Positions 21,796 through 33,339 of a stretch of DNA of 64,000 bases are shown here, one piece after another. The DNA comes from Panulirus ornatus. Taxonomy: Eukaryota; Arthropoda; Malacostraca; Decapoda; Palinuridae. A program made the position numbers and the translations under genes. Each line of letters opens with the position of its first letter. The stretch's first letter is position 1. The notes under the pieces are model-generated. The model was not told the origin of the DNA. It worked only from the letters and a program-made list of their open reading frames with translations, and searched no databases. Where the stretch lies: contig NC_092270.1 of the NCBI RefSeq assembly GCF_036320965.1, forward strand, positions 18,685,440 through 18,749,439, written 5' to 3'.

Positions 21796-23526
21796 AGGGT
21801 TAGGGAAAATGATTTGGTAAACAGAGAAGAGGTAGTAAAAGCTTTGCGGAAGATGAAAGCCGGCAAGGCAGCAGGTTTGGATGGTATTGCAGTGGAATTT
21901 ATTAAAAAAGGGGGTGACTGTATTGTTGACTGGTTGGTAAGGTTATTTAATGTATGTATGACTCATGGTGAGGTGCCTGAGGATTGGCGGCATGCGTGCA
22001 TAGTGCCATTGTACAAAGGCAAAGGGGATAAGAGTGAGTGCTCAAATTACAGAGGTATAAGTTTGTTGAGTATTCCTGGTAAATTATATGGGAGGGTATT
22101 GATTGAGAGGGTGAAGGCATGTACAGAGCATCAGATTGGGGAAGAGCAGTGCGGTTTCAGAAGTGGTAGAGGATGTGTGGATCAGGTGTTTGCTTTGAAG
22201 AATGTATGTGAGAAATACTTAGAAAAGCAAATGGATTTGTATGTAGCATTTATGGATCTGGAGAAGGCATATGATAGAGTTGATAGAGATGCTCTGTGGA
22301 AGGTATTAAGAATATATGGTGTGGGAGGCAAGTTGTTAGAAGCAGTGAAAAGTTTTTATCGAGGATGTAAGGCATGTGTACGTGTAGGAAGAGAGGAAAG
22401 TGATTGGTTCTCAGTGAATGTAGGTTTGCGGCAGGGGTGTGTGATGTCTCCATGGTTGTTTAATTTGTTTATGGATGGGGTTGTTAGGGAGGTAAATGCA
22501 AGAGTCCTGGAAAGAGGGGCAAGTATGAAGTCTGTTGGGGATGAGAGAGCTTGGGAAGTGAGTCAGTTGTTGTTCGCTGATGATACAGCGCTGGTGGCTG
22601 ATTCATGTGAGAAACTGCAGAAGCTGGTGACTGAGTTTGGTAAAGTGTGTGGAAGAAGAAAGTTAAGAGTAAATGTGAATAAGAGCAAGGTTATTAGGTA
22701 CAGTAGGGTTGAGGGTCAAGTCAATTGGGAGGTGAGTTTGAATGGAGAAAAACTGGAGGAAGTGAAGTGTTTTAGATATCTGGGAGTGGATCTGTCAGCG
22801 GATGGAACCATGGAAGCGGAAGTGGATCATAGGGTGGGGGAGGGGGCGAAAATTTTGGGAGCCTTGAAAAATGTGTGGAAGTCGAGAACATTATCTCGGA
22901 AAGCAAAAATGGGTATGTTTGAAGGAATAGTGGTTCCAACAATGTTGTATGGTTGCGAGGCGTGGGCTATGGATAGAGTTGTGCGCAGGAGGATGGATGT
23001 GCTGGAAATGAGATGTTTGAGGACAATGTGTGGTGTGAGGTGGTTTGATCGAGTAAGTAACGTAAGGGTAAGAGAGATGTGTGGAAATAAAAAGAGCGTG
23101 GTTGAGAGAGCAGAAGAGGGTGTTTTGAAATGGTTTGGGCACATGGAGAGAATGAGTGAGGAAAGATTGACCAAGAGGATATATGTGTCGGAGGTGGAGG
23201 GAACGAGGAGAAGAGGGAGACCAAATTGGAGGTGGAAAGATGGAGTGAAAAAGATTTTGTGTGATCGGGGCCTGAACATGCAGGAGGGTGAAAGGAGGGC
23301 AAGGAATAGAGTGAATTGGAGTGATGTGGTATACAGGGGTTGACGTGCTGTCAGTGGAGTGAATCAAGGCATGTGAAGCGTCTGGGGTAAACTATGGAAA
23401 GCTGTGTAGGTATGTATATTTGCGTGTGTGGACGTGTGTATGTACATGTGTATGGGGGGGGGGGGTTGGGCCATTTCTTTCGTCTGTTTCCTTGCGCTAC
23501 CTCGCAAACGCGGGAGACAGCGACAA
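21796..23526 (+). mobile_element. RTE-like LINE, young 5'-truncated copy I
   Basis: The copy starts within the coding region after (TA)n (21778-21795) and ends in the short-type 3' UTR, hairpin CGCTACCTCGCAAACGCGGG and GACAAGG. It is nearly base-for-base identical to the matching part of the full-length copy at 39471-42770, so it inserted recently. A (TA)n run and the tail of short element d follow. Confidence 0.93.
21814..23343 (+). pseudogene. LINE reverse transcriptase, 5'-truncated but open frame
   Basis: This frame is uninterrupted for 509 codons, but it lacks the entire endonuclease and first linker. It holds LYKGKGDKSECSNYRGISLL (RT1), EQCGFRSGRGCVDQVFALKN (RT2), FMDLEKAYDRVDRDALWKVL (motif A), GLRQGCVMSPWLFNLFMDG (motif B), LLFADDTALVADS (motif C, FADD) and CFRYLGVDLSADG (RT7), then the C-terminal WFGHMERM and GRPNWRWKDG blocks. 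The RT catalytic Asp residues are all present. With no promoter region or endonuclease it should not move on its own. Confidence 0.9.
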
Positions 23527-23533
23527 GGTATTA

Positions 23534-23540
<7 letters not shown>

Positions 23541-23587
<47 letters not shown>
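23541..23587. repeat. (TA)n microsatellite between two element tails
   Basis: The run joins the A-rich 3' tail of LINE copy I to the T-rich (reverse) tail of short element d. Confidence 0.95.
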
Positions 23588-23589
<2 letters not shown>

Positions 23590-23825
23590 TTCTTTTTCTT
23601 TCAAACTATTTGCCATTTCCCGCATTAGCGAGGTAGCATTAAGAACAGAGGACTGGGCCTTTGAGGGAATATCCTCACCTGGCCCCCTTCTCTGTTCCTT
23701 CTTTTGTAAAATCAAAAAAAAAAAAAGAGAGGGGAGGATTTCCAGCCCCACGCTCCCTCCCCTTTTAGTCGCCTTCTACGACACGCAGGGAATACGTGGG
23801 AAGTATTCTTTCTCCCCTATGTCCT

Positions 23826-23826
<1 letters not shown>
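23588..23826 (-). mobile_element. short LINE-partner element, copy d
   Basis: Full-length - strand copy: hairpin TTTCCCGCATTAGCGAGGTA, CTTTTGTAAAATC before a poly-A, GGGGAGGATTTCCAGCCCC and head TTCTTTCTCCCCTATGTCC. It is close in sequence to copies c and f. Confidence 0.9.

Positions 23827-23827
<1 letters not shown>

Positions 23828-23880
<53 letters not shown>
23828..23880. repeat. (TA)n microsatellite
   Basis: About 26 TA units separating the head of short element d from LINE fragment J. Confidence 0.95.
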
Positions 23881-23881
<1 letters not shown>

Positions 23882-23883
<2 letters not shown>

Positions 23884-24394
23884 GGGTGGGAGAGGGGGTG
23901 AAAGTTCTGGAAGCATTGAAAGATGTGTGGAAGGCGAGAACGTTATCTCAGAAAGCAAAAATGGGTATTTTGAAGGAATGGTGGTTCCAACAAAGTTATA
24001 TGGTTGCGAGGCATGGGCTGTAGATAGAGTTGTGTGGAGGAGGGTGGATGTGCTGGAAATGAGATGTTTGAGGACAATATGTGGTATGAGGTGGTTTGAT
24101 CGAGTAAGTAATGAAAGGGTAAGAGAGACATGTGGTAATAAAAAGAGTGTGGTTGAGAGAGCAGAAGAGGGTGTTTTGAAAAGGTTTGGTCACATGGAGA
24201 GAATGAGTGAGGAAAGATTGACCAAGAGGATATGTGTCAGAGGTGGAGGGAACGAGGAGAAGTGGGAGACCAAATTGGAGGTGGAAAGATGGAGCTAAAA
24301 AGATTTTGAGTGATTGGGGCCTGAACATGCAGGAGTGTGAAAGGCATGCAAGGAATAGAGTGAATTGGAACGATGTGATATACCTGGGTCGACA
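23882..24394 (+). mobile_element. RTE-like LINE C-terminal fragment J
   Basis: The fragment starts at HRVGEGVKVLEALKDVW, ends just before the LINE stop at YLGRH, and joins head-on with the reversed copy K at 24394/24395. It contains MLYGCEAW-like (KLYGCEAWAVDRVVW) and VLKRFGHMERM blocks, with frameshifts at 23960 and 24232. Confidence 0.87.
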
Positions 24395-27300
24395 TTTCAC
24401 TCTATTCGTTTTACGCCTTTCACCCTCCTGCATGTTCAGGCCCCGATCACTCAAAATCATTTTCACTCCATCTTTCCATGTCCAATTTGGTCTCCCACTT
24501 CTCGTTACCCCCACCTTTGACACATATCCTCTTGGTCAATCTTTCCTTTTTCATTCTCTTCATGTGACCAAACCATTTCAAAACACCCTCTTCTGCTCTC
24601 TCGACCACACTCTTTTTATTACCACACTTCTCTGTTACCCTATTATTACTTACTCAATCAAACCCCCTCACACCACATATTGTCCTCAAACATCTCATTT
24701 CCAGCACATCCACCCTCCTCCACTCAACTCTATCCATAGCCCATGCTTCACAACCATATAACATTGTTGGAACCACTATTCCTTCAAACATACCCATTTT
24801 TGCTTTCCGAGATAATGTTCTCGACTTCCACACATTCTTCAACGCTCCGAGAACTTTCGCCCCCTCCCCCACCCTATTATTCACTTCCGCTTCCATGATT
24901 CCATCCGCTGCCAAATCCACTCCCAGATATCTAAAACACCACTTCCTACAGTTTTTCTCCATTCAAACTTACCTCCCAGTTGACTTGTCCCTCAACCCTA
25001 CTGTACCTAATAACCTTGCTCTTATTCACATTTACTCTCAGCTTTCTTCTTTCACACCCTTTACCAAACTCAGTCACCAGCTTCTGCAGTTTCTCACATG
25101 AATCAGACACCAGCGCTGTATCATCAGCAAACAACAACTGACTCACTTCCCAAGTTCTTTCATTCACAACTGACTGCATACATGCCCCTCTTCCCAAAAC
25201 TCTTGCATTCACCTCCCTAACAACCCCATCCATAAACAAATTAAACAACCATGGAGACATCACACACCCCTGCCGCAAACCTACATACGCTGATAACCAA
25301 TCACTTTCCTCTCTTCCTACAGGTACACATGCCTTGCATCCTCGATAAAAACTTTTCACTGCTTCTAACAACTTTCCTCCCACACCATATATTCTTAATA
25401 CCTTCCACAGAGGATCTCTATCAACTCTATCATATGCCTTCTCCAGATCCATAAATGCCACATACAAATCCATTTGCTTTTCTAAGTATTTCTCACATAC
25501 ATTCTTCAAAGCAAACACCTGATCCACAAACCTTCTACCACTTCTGAAACCACACTGCTCTTCGCCAGTCTGATGCTCTGTGCATGCCTTCACCCTCTCA
25601 ATCAATACCCTCCCATATAATTTCCCAGGAATACTAAACAAAGTTATACCTCTGTAATTTGAGCACTCACTTTTATCCCCTTTGCCTCTGTACAATGGCA
25701 CTGTGCAAGCATTCTGCCAATCCTCAGGCACCTCACCATGAGTCATACATACATTAAATAACCTTACCAACCAGTCTATAATACAGTCACCCCATTTTTT
25801 AATAAATTCCACTGCAATACTATCCAAACCCGCTGCCTTGCCGGCTTTCATCTTCTGCAAAGCATTTACTGCCTCTTCTCTGTTTACCAAAGCATTTTCC
25901 CTAACCCTCTCACTTTGCACACCACCTCAACCAAAACACCCTATATCTGCCACACTATTTTCAAACACATTCAACAAACCATCTCCTTCTCACATCACCA
26001 CTACTTGTTATCACCTCCCCATTAACCCCCTTCACTGAAGTTCCCATTTGTTCCTTTGTCTTACGTACTTTATTTACCTCCTTCCAAAACATCTTTCTTT
26101 TTTATTATTTTATCTTATTTTGCTTTGTCGCTGTTTCCCGTGTTAGCAAGGTAGCGCACAGAAACAGATGAAAGAATGGCCCAACCCATCCACATACACA
26201 TGAATACACATACACGTCCATACACGCACACATACATACCTATACATCTCAACATATACATATATATACACACACAGACATATACATATATACACATGCA
26301 CATAATTCATAGTCTGCCTTTATTTATTCCCATCGCCACCCCGCCACACATAACAACCCCCTCCCCCCTCGTGTGCACGAGGTAGCGCTAGGAAAAGACA
26401 ATAAAGGCCACATTCGTTCACACTCAGTCTCTAGCTGTCATGTAATAATGTCATGTAATAAAAAAAATCTTTTTATTCTCCATAAAATTTAATGATACTC
26501 TCTCACCCCAACTCTCATTTGCCCTCTTTTTCACCTCTTGCACCTTTCTCTTGACCTCCTGCCTCTTTCTTTTATACGTCTCCCACTCATGTGCAGTTTT
26601 TCCCCCGCAAAAATTGTCCAAATGCCTCTCTCTTCTCTTTCACTAATACTCTTACTTCTTCATCCCACCACTCACTACCCTTTCTAATCTGCCCACCTCC
26701 CACGCTTCTCATGCCACAAGCATCTTTTGCGCAAGCCATCACTGCTTCCCTAAATACATCCCATTCCTCCCCCACTCCCCTTATGTCCTTTGTTCTCACC
26801 TTTTTCCATTCTGTACTCAGTCTCTCCTAGTACTTCCTCACACAAGTCTCCTTCCCAAGCTCACTCACTCTCACCAGTCTTTTCATCTCAACATTCTCTC
26901 TTCTTTTCTGAAAACCTCTACAAATCTTCACCTTTGCCTCCACAAGATAATGATCAGCCATCCCTCCAGTTGCACCTCTCAGCACATTAACATCCAGGAG
27001 TCTCTCTTTTGCGCGCCTATCAATTAACACGTAATCCAACAACGTTCTCTGGCCATCTCTCCTACTTACATACGTATACTTATGTATATCTCTCTTTTTA
27101 AACCAGGTATTCCCAATCACCAGTCCTTTTTCTGCACATAAATCTACAAGCTCTTCACTATTCCCATTTACAATGCTGAACATCCGATGTACACCAGTTA
27201 TTCCCTCAACTGCCACATTACTCACCTTTGCATTCAAATCACCCATCACTATAACCCGGCCTCGTGTATCAAAACTACCAACACACTCACTCAGCTGCTC

Positions 27301-27823
27301 CCAAAACACTTGCCTTTCATGATCTTTTTTCTCATGCCCAGGTGCATAATCACCCATCTCTCCATCCACTTTCAGTTTTACCCATATCAGTCTAGTGTTT
27401 ACTTTCTTACACTCTATCACATACTCCCACCACTCCTGTTTCAGGAGTAGTGCTACTCCTTCCCTTGCTCTTTTCCTCTCACTAACCCCTGACTTTACTG
27501 CCAAGACATTCCCAAACCACTCTTCCCCTTTACCCTTGAGCTTTGTTTCACTCAGAGCCAAAACATCCAGGTTCCTTTCCTCAAACATACAACCTATCTC
27601 TCCTTTTTTCTCACCTTGGTTGCATCCACACACATTTAGACACCCCAGTCTGAGCCTTCGAGGAGGCACTCCCTGCATGACTCCTTCTTCTGTTTCCCCT
27701 TTTAGAAAGTTATAATACAAGGAGGGGAGGGTTTCCACCCCCTGCTCCCATCCCCTTTAGTCGCCTTCTTCGACACGTGAGGAATGCGCGGGAAGTATTC
27801 TTTCTTCCCTATCCCCACTAGGG
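24395..27823 (-). mobile_element. RTE-like LINE, near full-length copy K with a nested insertion
   Basis: The - strand copy starts at the true 5' head (GTGGGGATAGGGAAGAAAGA reading down from 27823) and runs through endonuclease and RT to the C-terminus, lacking the last codons and the 3' UTR. The endonuclease frame is open from 27738 to 26827 (RLGCLNVCGCNQ, LALSETKLKGKG, VMGDLNAKV, MADHYLVEAKV). One gap removes part of the block before YAPGHEKKDHE. The RT frame is open from 25920 to 24946 (LLFADDTALVSDS). The copy is interrupted at 26098-26462 by fragment L. Confidence 0.9.
26098..26462 (-). mobile_element. RTE-like LINE 3' UTR fragment L nested in copy K
   Basis: A long-type 3' UTR-only insertion (- strand): hairpin GTTTCCCGTGTTAGCAAGG, CA/TA tract, ACTCAGTCTCTAGCTGTCAT. 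The host LINE continues directly on both sides. The target word ATCTTTTTATT appears at both junctions (ATCTTTCTTTTTTATT near 26089 and ATCTTTTTATT near 26467), consistent with a target-site duplication of about 11-15 bp. It therefore inserted after copy K. Confidence 0.8.
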
Positions 27824-28238
27824 AATGTGAAGCGTTTGTGGTAAACCATGGAAAGTTTTGTGGGGCCTGGATGTGGAAAGGGAGCTGTGGTTTTGGTGCC
27901 CTACACATGACAGCTTGAGACTGAGTGTTAACAAATGTGGCCTATGTTGTCCTTTCCTAGTGCTACCTCGCAGGGGGATTGGGGATGCTACTTCATGTAT
28001 GGCGGGGTGGCGACAGGAATGAATAAAGGCAACATGTATGAATTATGTGCATGTGTATGTATGTTTATGTCTGTGTATGTATGTATATGTATACGTTGAA
28101 ATGTATAGGTATGTATATGTGCATGTGTGGGTGTCTATGTATATACATGTGTATTTCTGTGGGTTGGGCCGTTCTTTTGTCTGTTTCCTTGCGCTACCTC
28201 ACTTACACGGGAGACAGCGACAAAGTATAGTAAATGAA
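27824..28238 (+). mobile_element. RTE-like LINE long-type 3' UTR fragment M
   Basis: The + strand 3' UTR starts GAATGTGAAGCGTTTGTGG, passes through GAGCTGTGGTTTTGGTGC and the TA/TG tract, and ends with the hairpin CGCTACCTCACTTACACGGG and GACAAAGTATAGTAAATG. It begins exactly where the 5' end of reversed copy K stops. Confidence 0.85.
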
Positions 28239-28257
28239 TAAATGATATATACATATA

Positions 28258-28744
28258 CAGGTTGAACATCCCTAATCAAAAAATCCAGAATCCCAATTGC
28301 TCTCAAAATCTGAAACTTTTTGAGTGGCGACTAAGCATTTTTTTCATTGTATTAATGGTATTTCCTATTTTTTTTTTTACTGTTATGTACTTTTGTATGA
28401 ATAAGTGTAAGAAAATGATTGCTTATCAGTAGCATATGAATTCAGAGTCGGGAATGAAGGTGATGCCAAACAACCACAGATTGTCCACATCTGCAGCTGA
28501 GGTTGTGGCACCTTAGCTTTCTGATGATTCACTGTTACTCAAACTTTGTTTCATTTGCAAAATTATTAAAGATATTGCATGAATTTCCTTCAGGCTCTGT
28601 GTATAAGGTGTATATGAAACTTAAATTGATTTTGTGTTTAGACTTGGGTCCCATCCCCAAGATATCTCATTATGTATATGCAATTATTCCAAAATCCAAA
28701 ACACTTCTGGACTCAGGCATTTCGGATAAGGGATACTCAACCTG
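28258..28744 (+). mobile_element. Tigger-like MITE, complete with TIRs and TA duplication
   Basis: The 487-bp element has terminal inverted repeats CAGGTTGAACATCCCTAATC (left) and, reversed, CAGGTTGAGTATCCCTTATC (right), flanked by TA at 28256-28257 and 28745-28746, as expected for Tc1/mariner/pogo transposons. It has no transposase. The interior (GACTTGGGTCCCATCCCCAA, GATATCTCATTATGTATATG) closely resembles what I recall of a mammalian Tigger-group repeat. The same family supplies 12967-13640. It sits in the TA-rich tail of LINE fragment M. Confidence 0.88.
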
Positions 28745-28746
28745 TA

Positions 28747-30426
28747 TTTGCTGATAACCACACTAGTTCATTATACTAGAGGGCTACTGTAACTGAAGTA
28801 CTGAAAAATCTGATTTCCTGAACATAGTGAATATTCTTCAGAATTCTAGATTTTTCCGATGATTTATGTTTCTTAATTCATGAAGAATTTGTAATCATCA
28901 CAAACTTCACAAAGTGCTTTTACAATTCATGAAGGAAACATATGACTACTGAGGTGATGACTTAAGGTGTGAGGATGACCTGGCTCAGACCAGACCGAGA
29001 ACCAAATGTCACTGCACTTATCAATTTCAAATTTCTTAGGTCTCATAACTGCTAAAATCTACAATCCCTAAATCTACTAATGTAATTTACATAATGCTGC
29101 TGTACAGGTATGTACATGATGTATTTTATACACGGGTACATATACTTGATTAACATCCTGGTTCTGATCCTGAAGACTGAAACTTTAGATAAAATGAAGT
29201 TAATTAAAGTTAAACTTCACGCAAAAATAGGGGTTATGCTCTTGGTTCTGCAGGAACCCCTTTCAAGACTAACTAATTTTATTTACGCTTCTTAAATGCA
29301 CCACCAGAAACACAAATGTAATATTTTAAACTATGTACTGTACCATTTATACATACACAGTGTTTAACTTAGCTGTTCTTAACATATATAAACCATAGTT
29401 AACCTGGTATGCCCACCTTAGGCTGAGCGCAACTGAACAACTTTGTCTTCCTCAGTCACTATCCACTGCATAACATGTACATTTGGGTCAAAAACTATTG
29501 ATAATAAGGAACTATATTGTAATAATAATTTATTAACTTTATTAGTTAGTATGTGCAATTGGTCTTTGGCAGCTATGGTAACTCATTGTCTAGCTGTGGG
29601 CTCTGTCTTTACAGGGAGTACAATTCCATTTAAGTTTGGCCGTAAGTATTGTTACCTGCCTGCAGCACTTCTTGCTGATATTTTGCTTAGTTTCATATAG
29701 AAAGGAGATATTGCATAATTTATTTTTTATGTAATAGTTTTCTTAGCAACACTTCAGTTGACATCAGTAAGGCCACTACCTTAAAAATTTTGATATCATT
29801 TGGGTAGGTGACAAAAGACTTAACATTAATTTTATTCAAGTCTTGCACTAGGTTTTTACCATAAAAAAAAATCTTGATAAAGTGATGTAATAAACAGATA
29901 TGATCACTGCTATATCTTCTATTCCCTGCTGAAATGTGTTCTTAGTTACAGGAGTTGTCAGTAGTTGGGGACGGGGTGGCGGGTACCAAAGCATTTGATA
30001 TGATGGCCTTAGGAATGTTAACTGTAGTCTTACTGAGCACGTTAACATGAAATTGATATGTAGAAAACCTTTCTATACATAATAGTGCAAAGCATAAACA
30101 AGAGGTAGTAGAGGTAAGTAAGAGCACATAATGGCTCTGTTTATTAATGAAATATTTCTGAAGTTATGGAATTTTTTTCTGTAAAATGTAAAAAGTATAG
30201 ATGATTGAAAACAGTTTCCATGTGGAGGTGTTGTTTGGGCTACCTTGAAATTTAACTGTGGACAAACATATTATTTAAAGAAAAAAGCATTAAGAGTGAT
30301 TAACAATGTTTAGATGAATGATGTGTAGCTGTATATGTTCCAGCCATCTTGACTCAGCACTAGTGCTTTCATTATCCTTATTCTTCTTCTTCTTCTTCTT
30401 ATTTTTATAATTATTATTATTCATTC
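28747..30426. other. unassigned unique sequence
   Basis: AT-rich sequence with no supported gene. Short open frames lack domains or splice context. A (TTC)n/(ATT)n run is at 30385-30422. Confidence 0.4.
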
Positions 30427-30625
30427 TTGGGATAGGGGAGAAAGAAAGCTTCCCATGTATTCCCTGTGGCTGTAAAAGGTGACTAAAAGGGGAGGGAGTG
30501 AGGGCTGAAAATCCTCCCCTCCAGTTTTTGATTTTCCAAAAGAAGGAACAGAGAATGGGGCTCAGTCCTCTGTTCTTAACGCTACCTCGCTAACGCAGGA
30601 AATGGTGAATATGTATGAAACGAAA
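30427..30625 (+). mobile_element. short LINE-partner element, copy e
   Basis: The + strand copy has a full head (GGGATAGGGGAGAAAGAAAG), GACTAAAAGGGGAGGGAGTG, AAATCCTCCCCTCC, poly-T, CCAAAAGAAGGAACAGAG, and the hairpin CGCTACCTCGCTAACGCAGG, then GGTGAATATGTATGAAACG. A gap removes the segment after AGAATGGGGC. It is flanked by simple ATT-type repeats and no LINE. Confidence 0.85.
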
Positions 30626-31887
30626 GAATTATTATTATTCTTTCATTATCTTTATTGTTCTTATTATTCTCATAACTACTTTTTTCCAAAGGCTATATAT
30701 GATAGTGCAAACATTTTTATTGGCATTGATAATCCATGCTATAAATGCTATAAACATTTTAGCATTTGTTTATATTTAGATGCTGTAATTGCATTTTGGA
30801 TTTTCTGTTTGATTAATGATACTAAGAAAAAGAGAACATTGAACAGGATGATGTTGAATAAGTTTTACCTGCTTTGTATGACACACACAATGAGAGATGT
30901 GTACACAGCGAATTACATGCAACAGCTAATGATTTTGATGCTCCTGCAGCTCATGTTAGGCAGGTGGGGTAGGTGACGTTCTCATCATGATACCACAGGA
31001 GTATGATGCTGCATGGTGTCATGAATAGGTTGACAAATTTGGATCACCTTGTATTTTTTTCTGAATCTCACAGAATTTGTTAATTCACACCACAACCAAT
31101 GTATTAATGTGCAAGATCTGGTCACTGTGTGGTATGATGGATTTTGATCGCAATCCGTTATATTTTCTCCCATTGCCCAAAAAATTATGTTGGGCATTCT
31201 GGTGCAAGCAATAACAGATAGTTGCTGAAATATGCCAAATTCCGAATTAAGAATTAGTATCAAGGTAAACTGGGTGTGGCATTAATATCTGACAGGTATA
31301 ACAGATTGCATGACAGCATTGCAGTATACACAATACAGGACTGCTATTTAAAAAAGGGCATCTGTTAAATGATTCCATTAGATTGATGCTTTACTTGCAT
31401 CGAACCAGTGCTGCATTACAGCTCTTGGTGTCAAGCTTCCAAACAACTGGGATTCTGTATAGCCATAGACAAAGATCTTTTTTAGAGTGTATGTACATCT
31501 GAGACATTTTAGGCTAACTCCACTTTTGTTGGACTTCAGGTAATTGCTGAAGCTGTGAGAACAGTTGTCTCAATGTCTTCACCTTACAACATCTCATATG
31601 CTTAGATGGTTGAACACCACCATCATCATAAGATTCTCTGACAAAAGAGAGAATGGTGTTATCTTCATAGAAATTACCTCCTGAATGCTTGCTGAGGTAC
31701 AATAGCAGAGTCTAATTAAGAGTTCTACAGTTTTTGTCTAGGTTGTCACGGTTATGTTCCATAATATAAATTACAAGGGCCTCACCTGTAACACATGAAG
31801 ATAGGTAACTAAAATTATACAGATATTTCTTGAAAATGTAAATAAATAAAAAATGTCAGGTAAATGCTACACCCTGTATATATCAGA
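30626..31887. other. unassigned sequence
   Basis: No recognised element. A 92-codon frame on the - strand (31263-30985) and a 62-codon frame (31702-31514) have ordinary residue composition, but I cannot assign them to any family. Confidence 0.35.
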
Positions 31888-32065
31888 CTCCAACTGCTTG
31901 AGGTCACTCTCAGTGAAAAGTCACCTGAGCTGAGGCTTTATCACTATCAGTTGATGAAAGGAAGTACAGTCTTGTTGAGGAATTGCTTGGTCCAAGGGAG
32001 TCAGATTTTTCCTTGCTTTTGAATATAGTTCAGCCTTAAAGCTGCAGGAGATCCATTAAAAGGGT
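31888..32065 (+). repeat. dispersed repeat family 2, diverged copy
   Basis: It aligns with 688-850: TGCTTGAGGT, AGTGAAAAGTCACCT, GAGGCTTTATC, AGTACAGTCTTGTTGA, AGTTCAGCCTTAAAGCTGCA and a GATCCATTAAAAGGGTC end. It is clearly related but well diverged. Confidence 0.6.
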
Positions 32066-33339
32066 CTGAAGGTTATATTTAACAATGATTGTAAGTATAT
32101 GTTTGATTACTTATTTGATATGTGAGTGCATACATTTACAAGAAGGTATGATAATGGATATTTGTTAAAGTTTTGCCAGTGCTGATAGGAAAATTAAGAT
32201 AGAAAATGTAGCGCCAATTGATTCATGTGGACGCTTTGCTCTGGCTAATGTGATACATGAGCATGGAATGTGGATCTGTAACACTCGCATAACTGTTGAA
32301 GTGCATGGTGTTTGAATATTTTTTTTTCATCTTTTAGATATTATGATAATTGGATGATATGAAATGAAGTTAGATAAACTTTTAAGAAAAGAATGGTGAA
32401 GTTCAACTCATGAATGAGAATAGTTGACGATGGGATGGATATGATTAGAAAGACAAAATGTCTTCTCTTGGGTCACCTTATTTGTGAGAAATGGTATATT
32501 GGATGGTGTTCGTATTGAAACCTTGGAATTGTTGTTTAAGGTGTTTTGTTTGTTGTGATTTGTTTTGAAATTTTTATCAAATAATGAATAATATACATAT
32601 ATTTTACTTCATTGATTGTGCACTTTGTATATATTAACAGTGGAAGATAACTTACAAAAAAAGTTAATCAAGTGTAATCTGGTATGATACTTAGAAATAT
32701 TTTGTGTCATCTTGCTACAGAAATATATACTGTAATCTTTATGTAATTTTAGAAAATACTTTTGAAGTCGTATATTATTTCACAAGTTTGTGTGCACTAC
32801 AGCCAGAGGACACGCGTGAAATACTTTCAATACAGTTTACTTATTACTTCAATGAATGATTTAATTGGGCCTTTGTCAGCGTTCATCATGCAAGACAGGA
32901 GCAGGTATCACCCAGAAATTAGCTTGACTCTGTAATAATGAAATACAGAATAGCTGAACTTTAATGGTGAGAGTGCAGAAAGCAGAGTTTCAGAATTTAG
33001 ACGTTACTGGATTTCATGTTAAAAGAAAATATTTACATATATAGATATGGGAAATTATTGTTATGATGAATGTAACAGTACTGTGCCTGGACAGCTTTGA
33101 AACACTTAGGGAAAAATTTCATATTTCTTGCACTCCTCAAAAACTTATATGAATCCTTTGTGACTTTTCTAAAGGAGTGAATAATGAAGAAGTGGATTAT
33201 AAACTTCATGTAAGTAGATAGCAGGAAAAATTTACTTTTATTTCAGATAATTATCTTAGTAATCTACTTTAAAATGATTTTGATAGCAGGATAGCATGAC
33301 TGTGTACAGGATTAAGGGTAGTGGCCTTAGAAGGTCCAT
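32066..33339. other. unassigned sequence
   Basis: AT-rich unique sequence; no gene or repeat with support. Confidence 0.4.

Noticed and set aside
21434..21820. Frames with runs of Tyr-Ile (also 23420-23884 and 55093-55347)
   Set aside because: Direct translation of (TA)n microsatellites and flanking short elements; not genes.
18228..28238. Segmental tandem duplication of host sequence
   Set aside because: All repeated blocks are accounted for by LINE and short-element copies; no unique host sequence is duplicated.
30985..31263. 92-codon - strand frame considered as a transposase fragment
   Set aside because: Residue composition is ordinary, but I could not match any catalytic motif, so no family is assigned.
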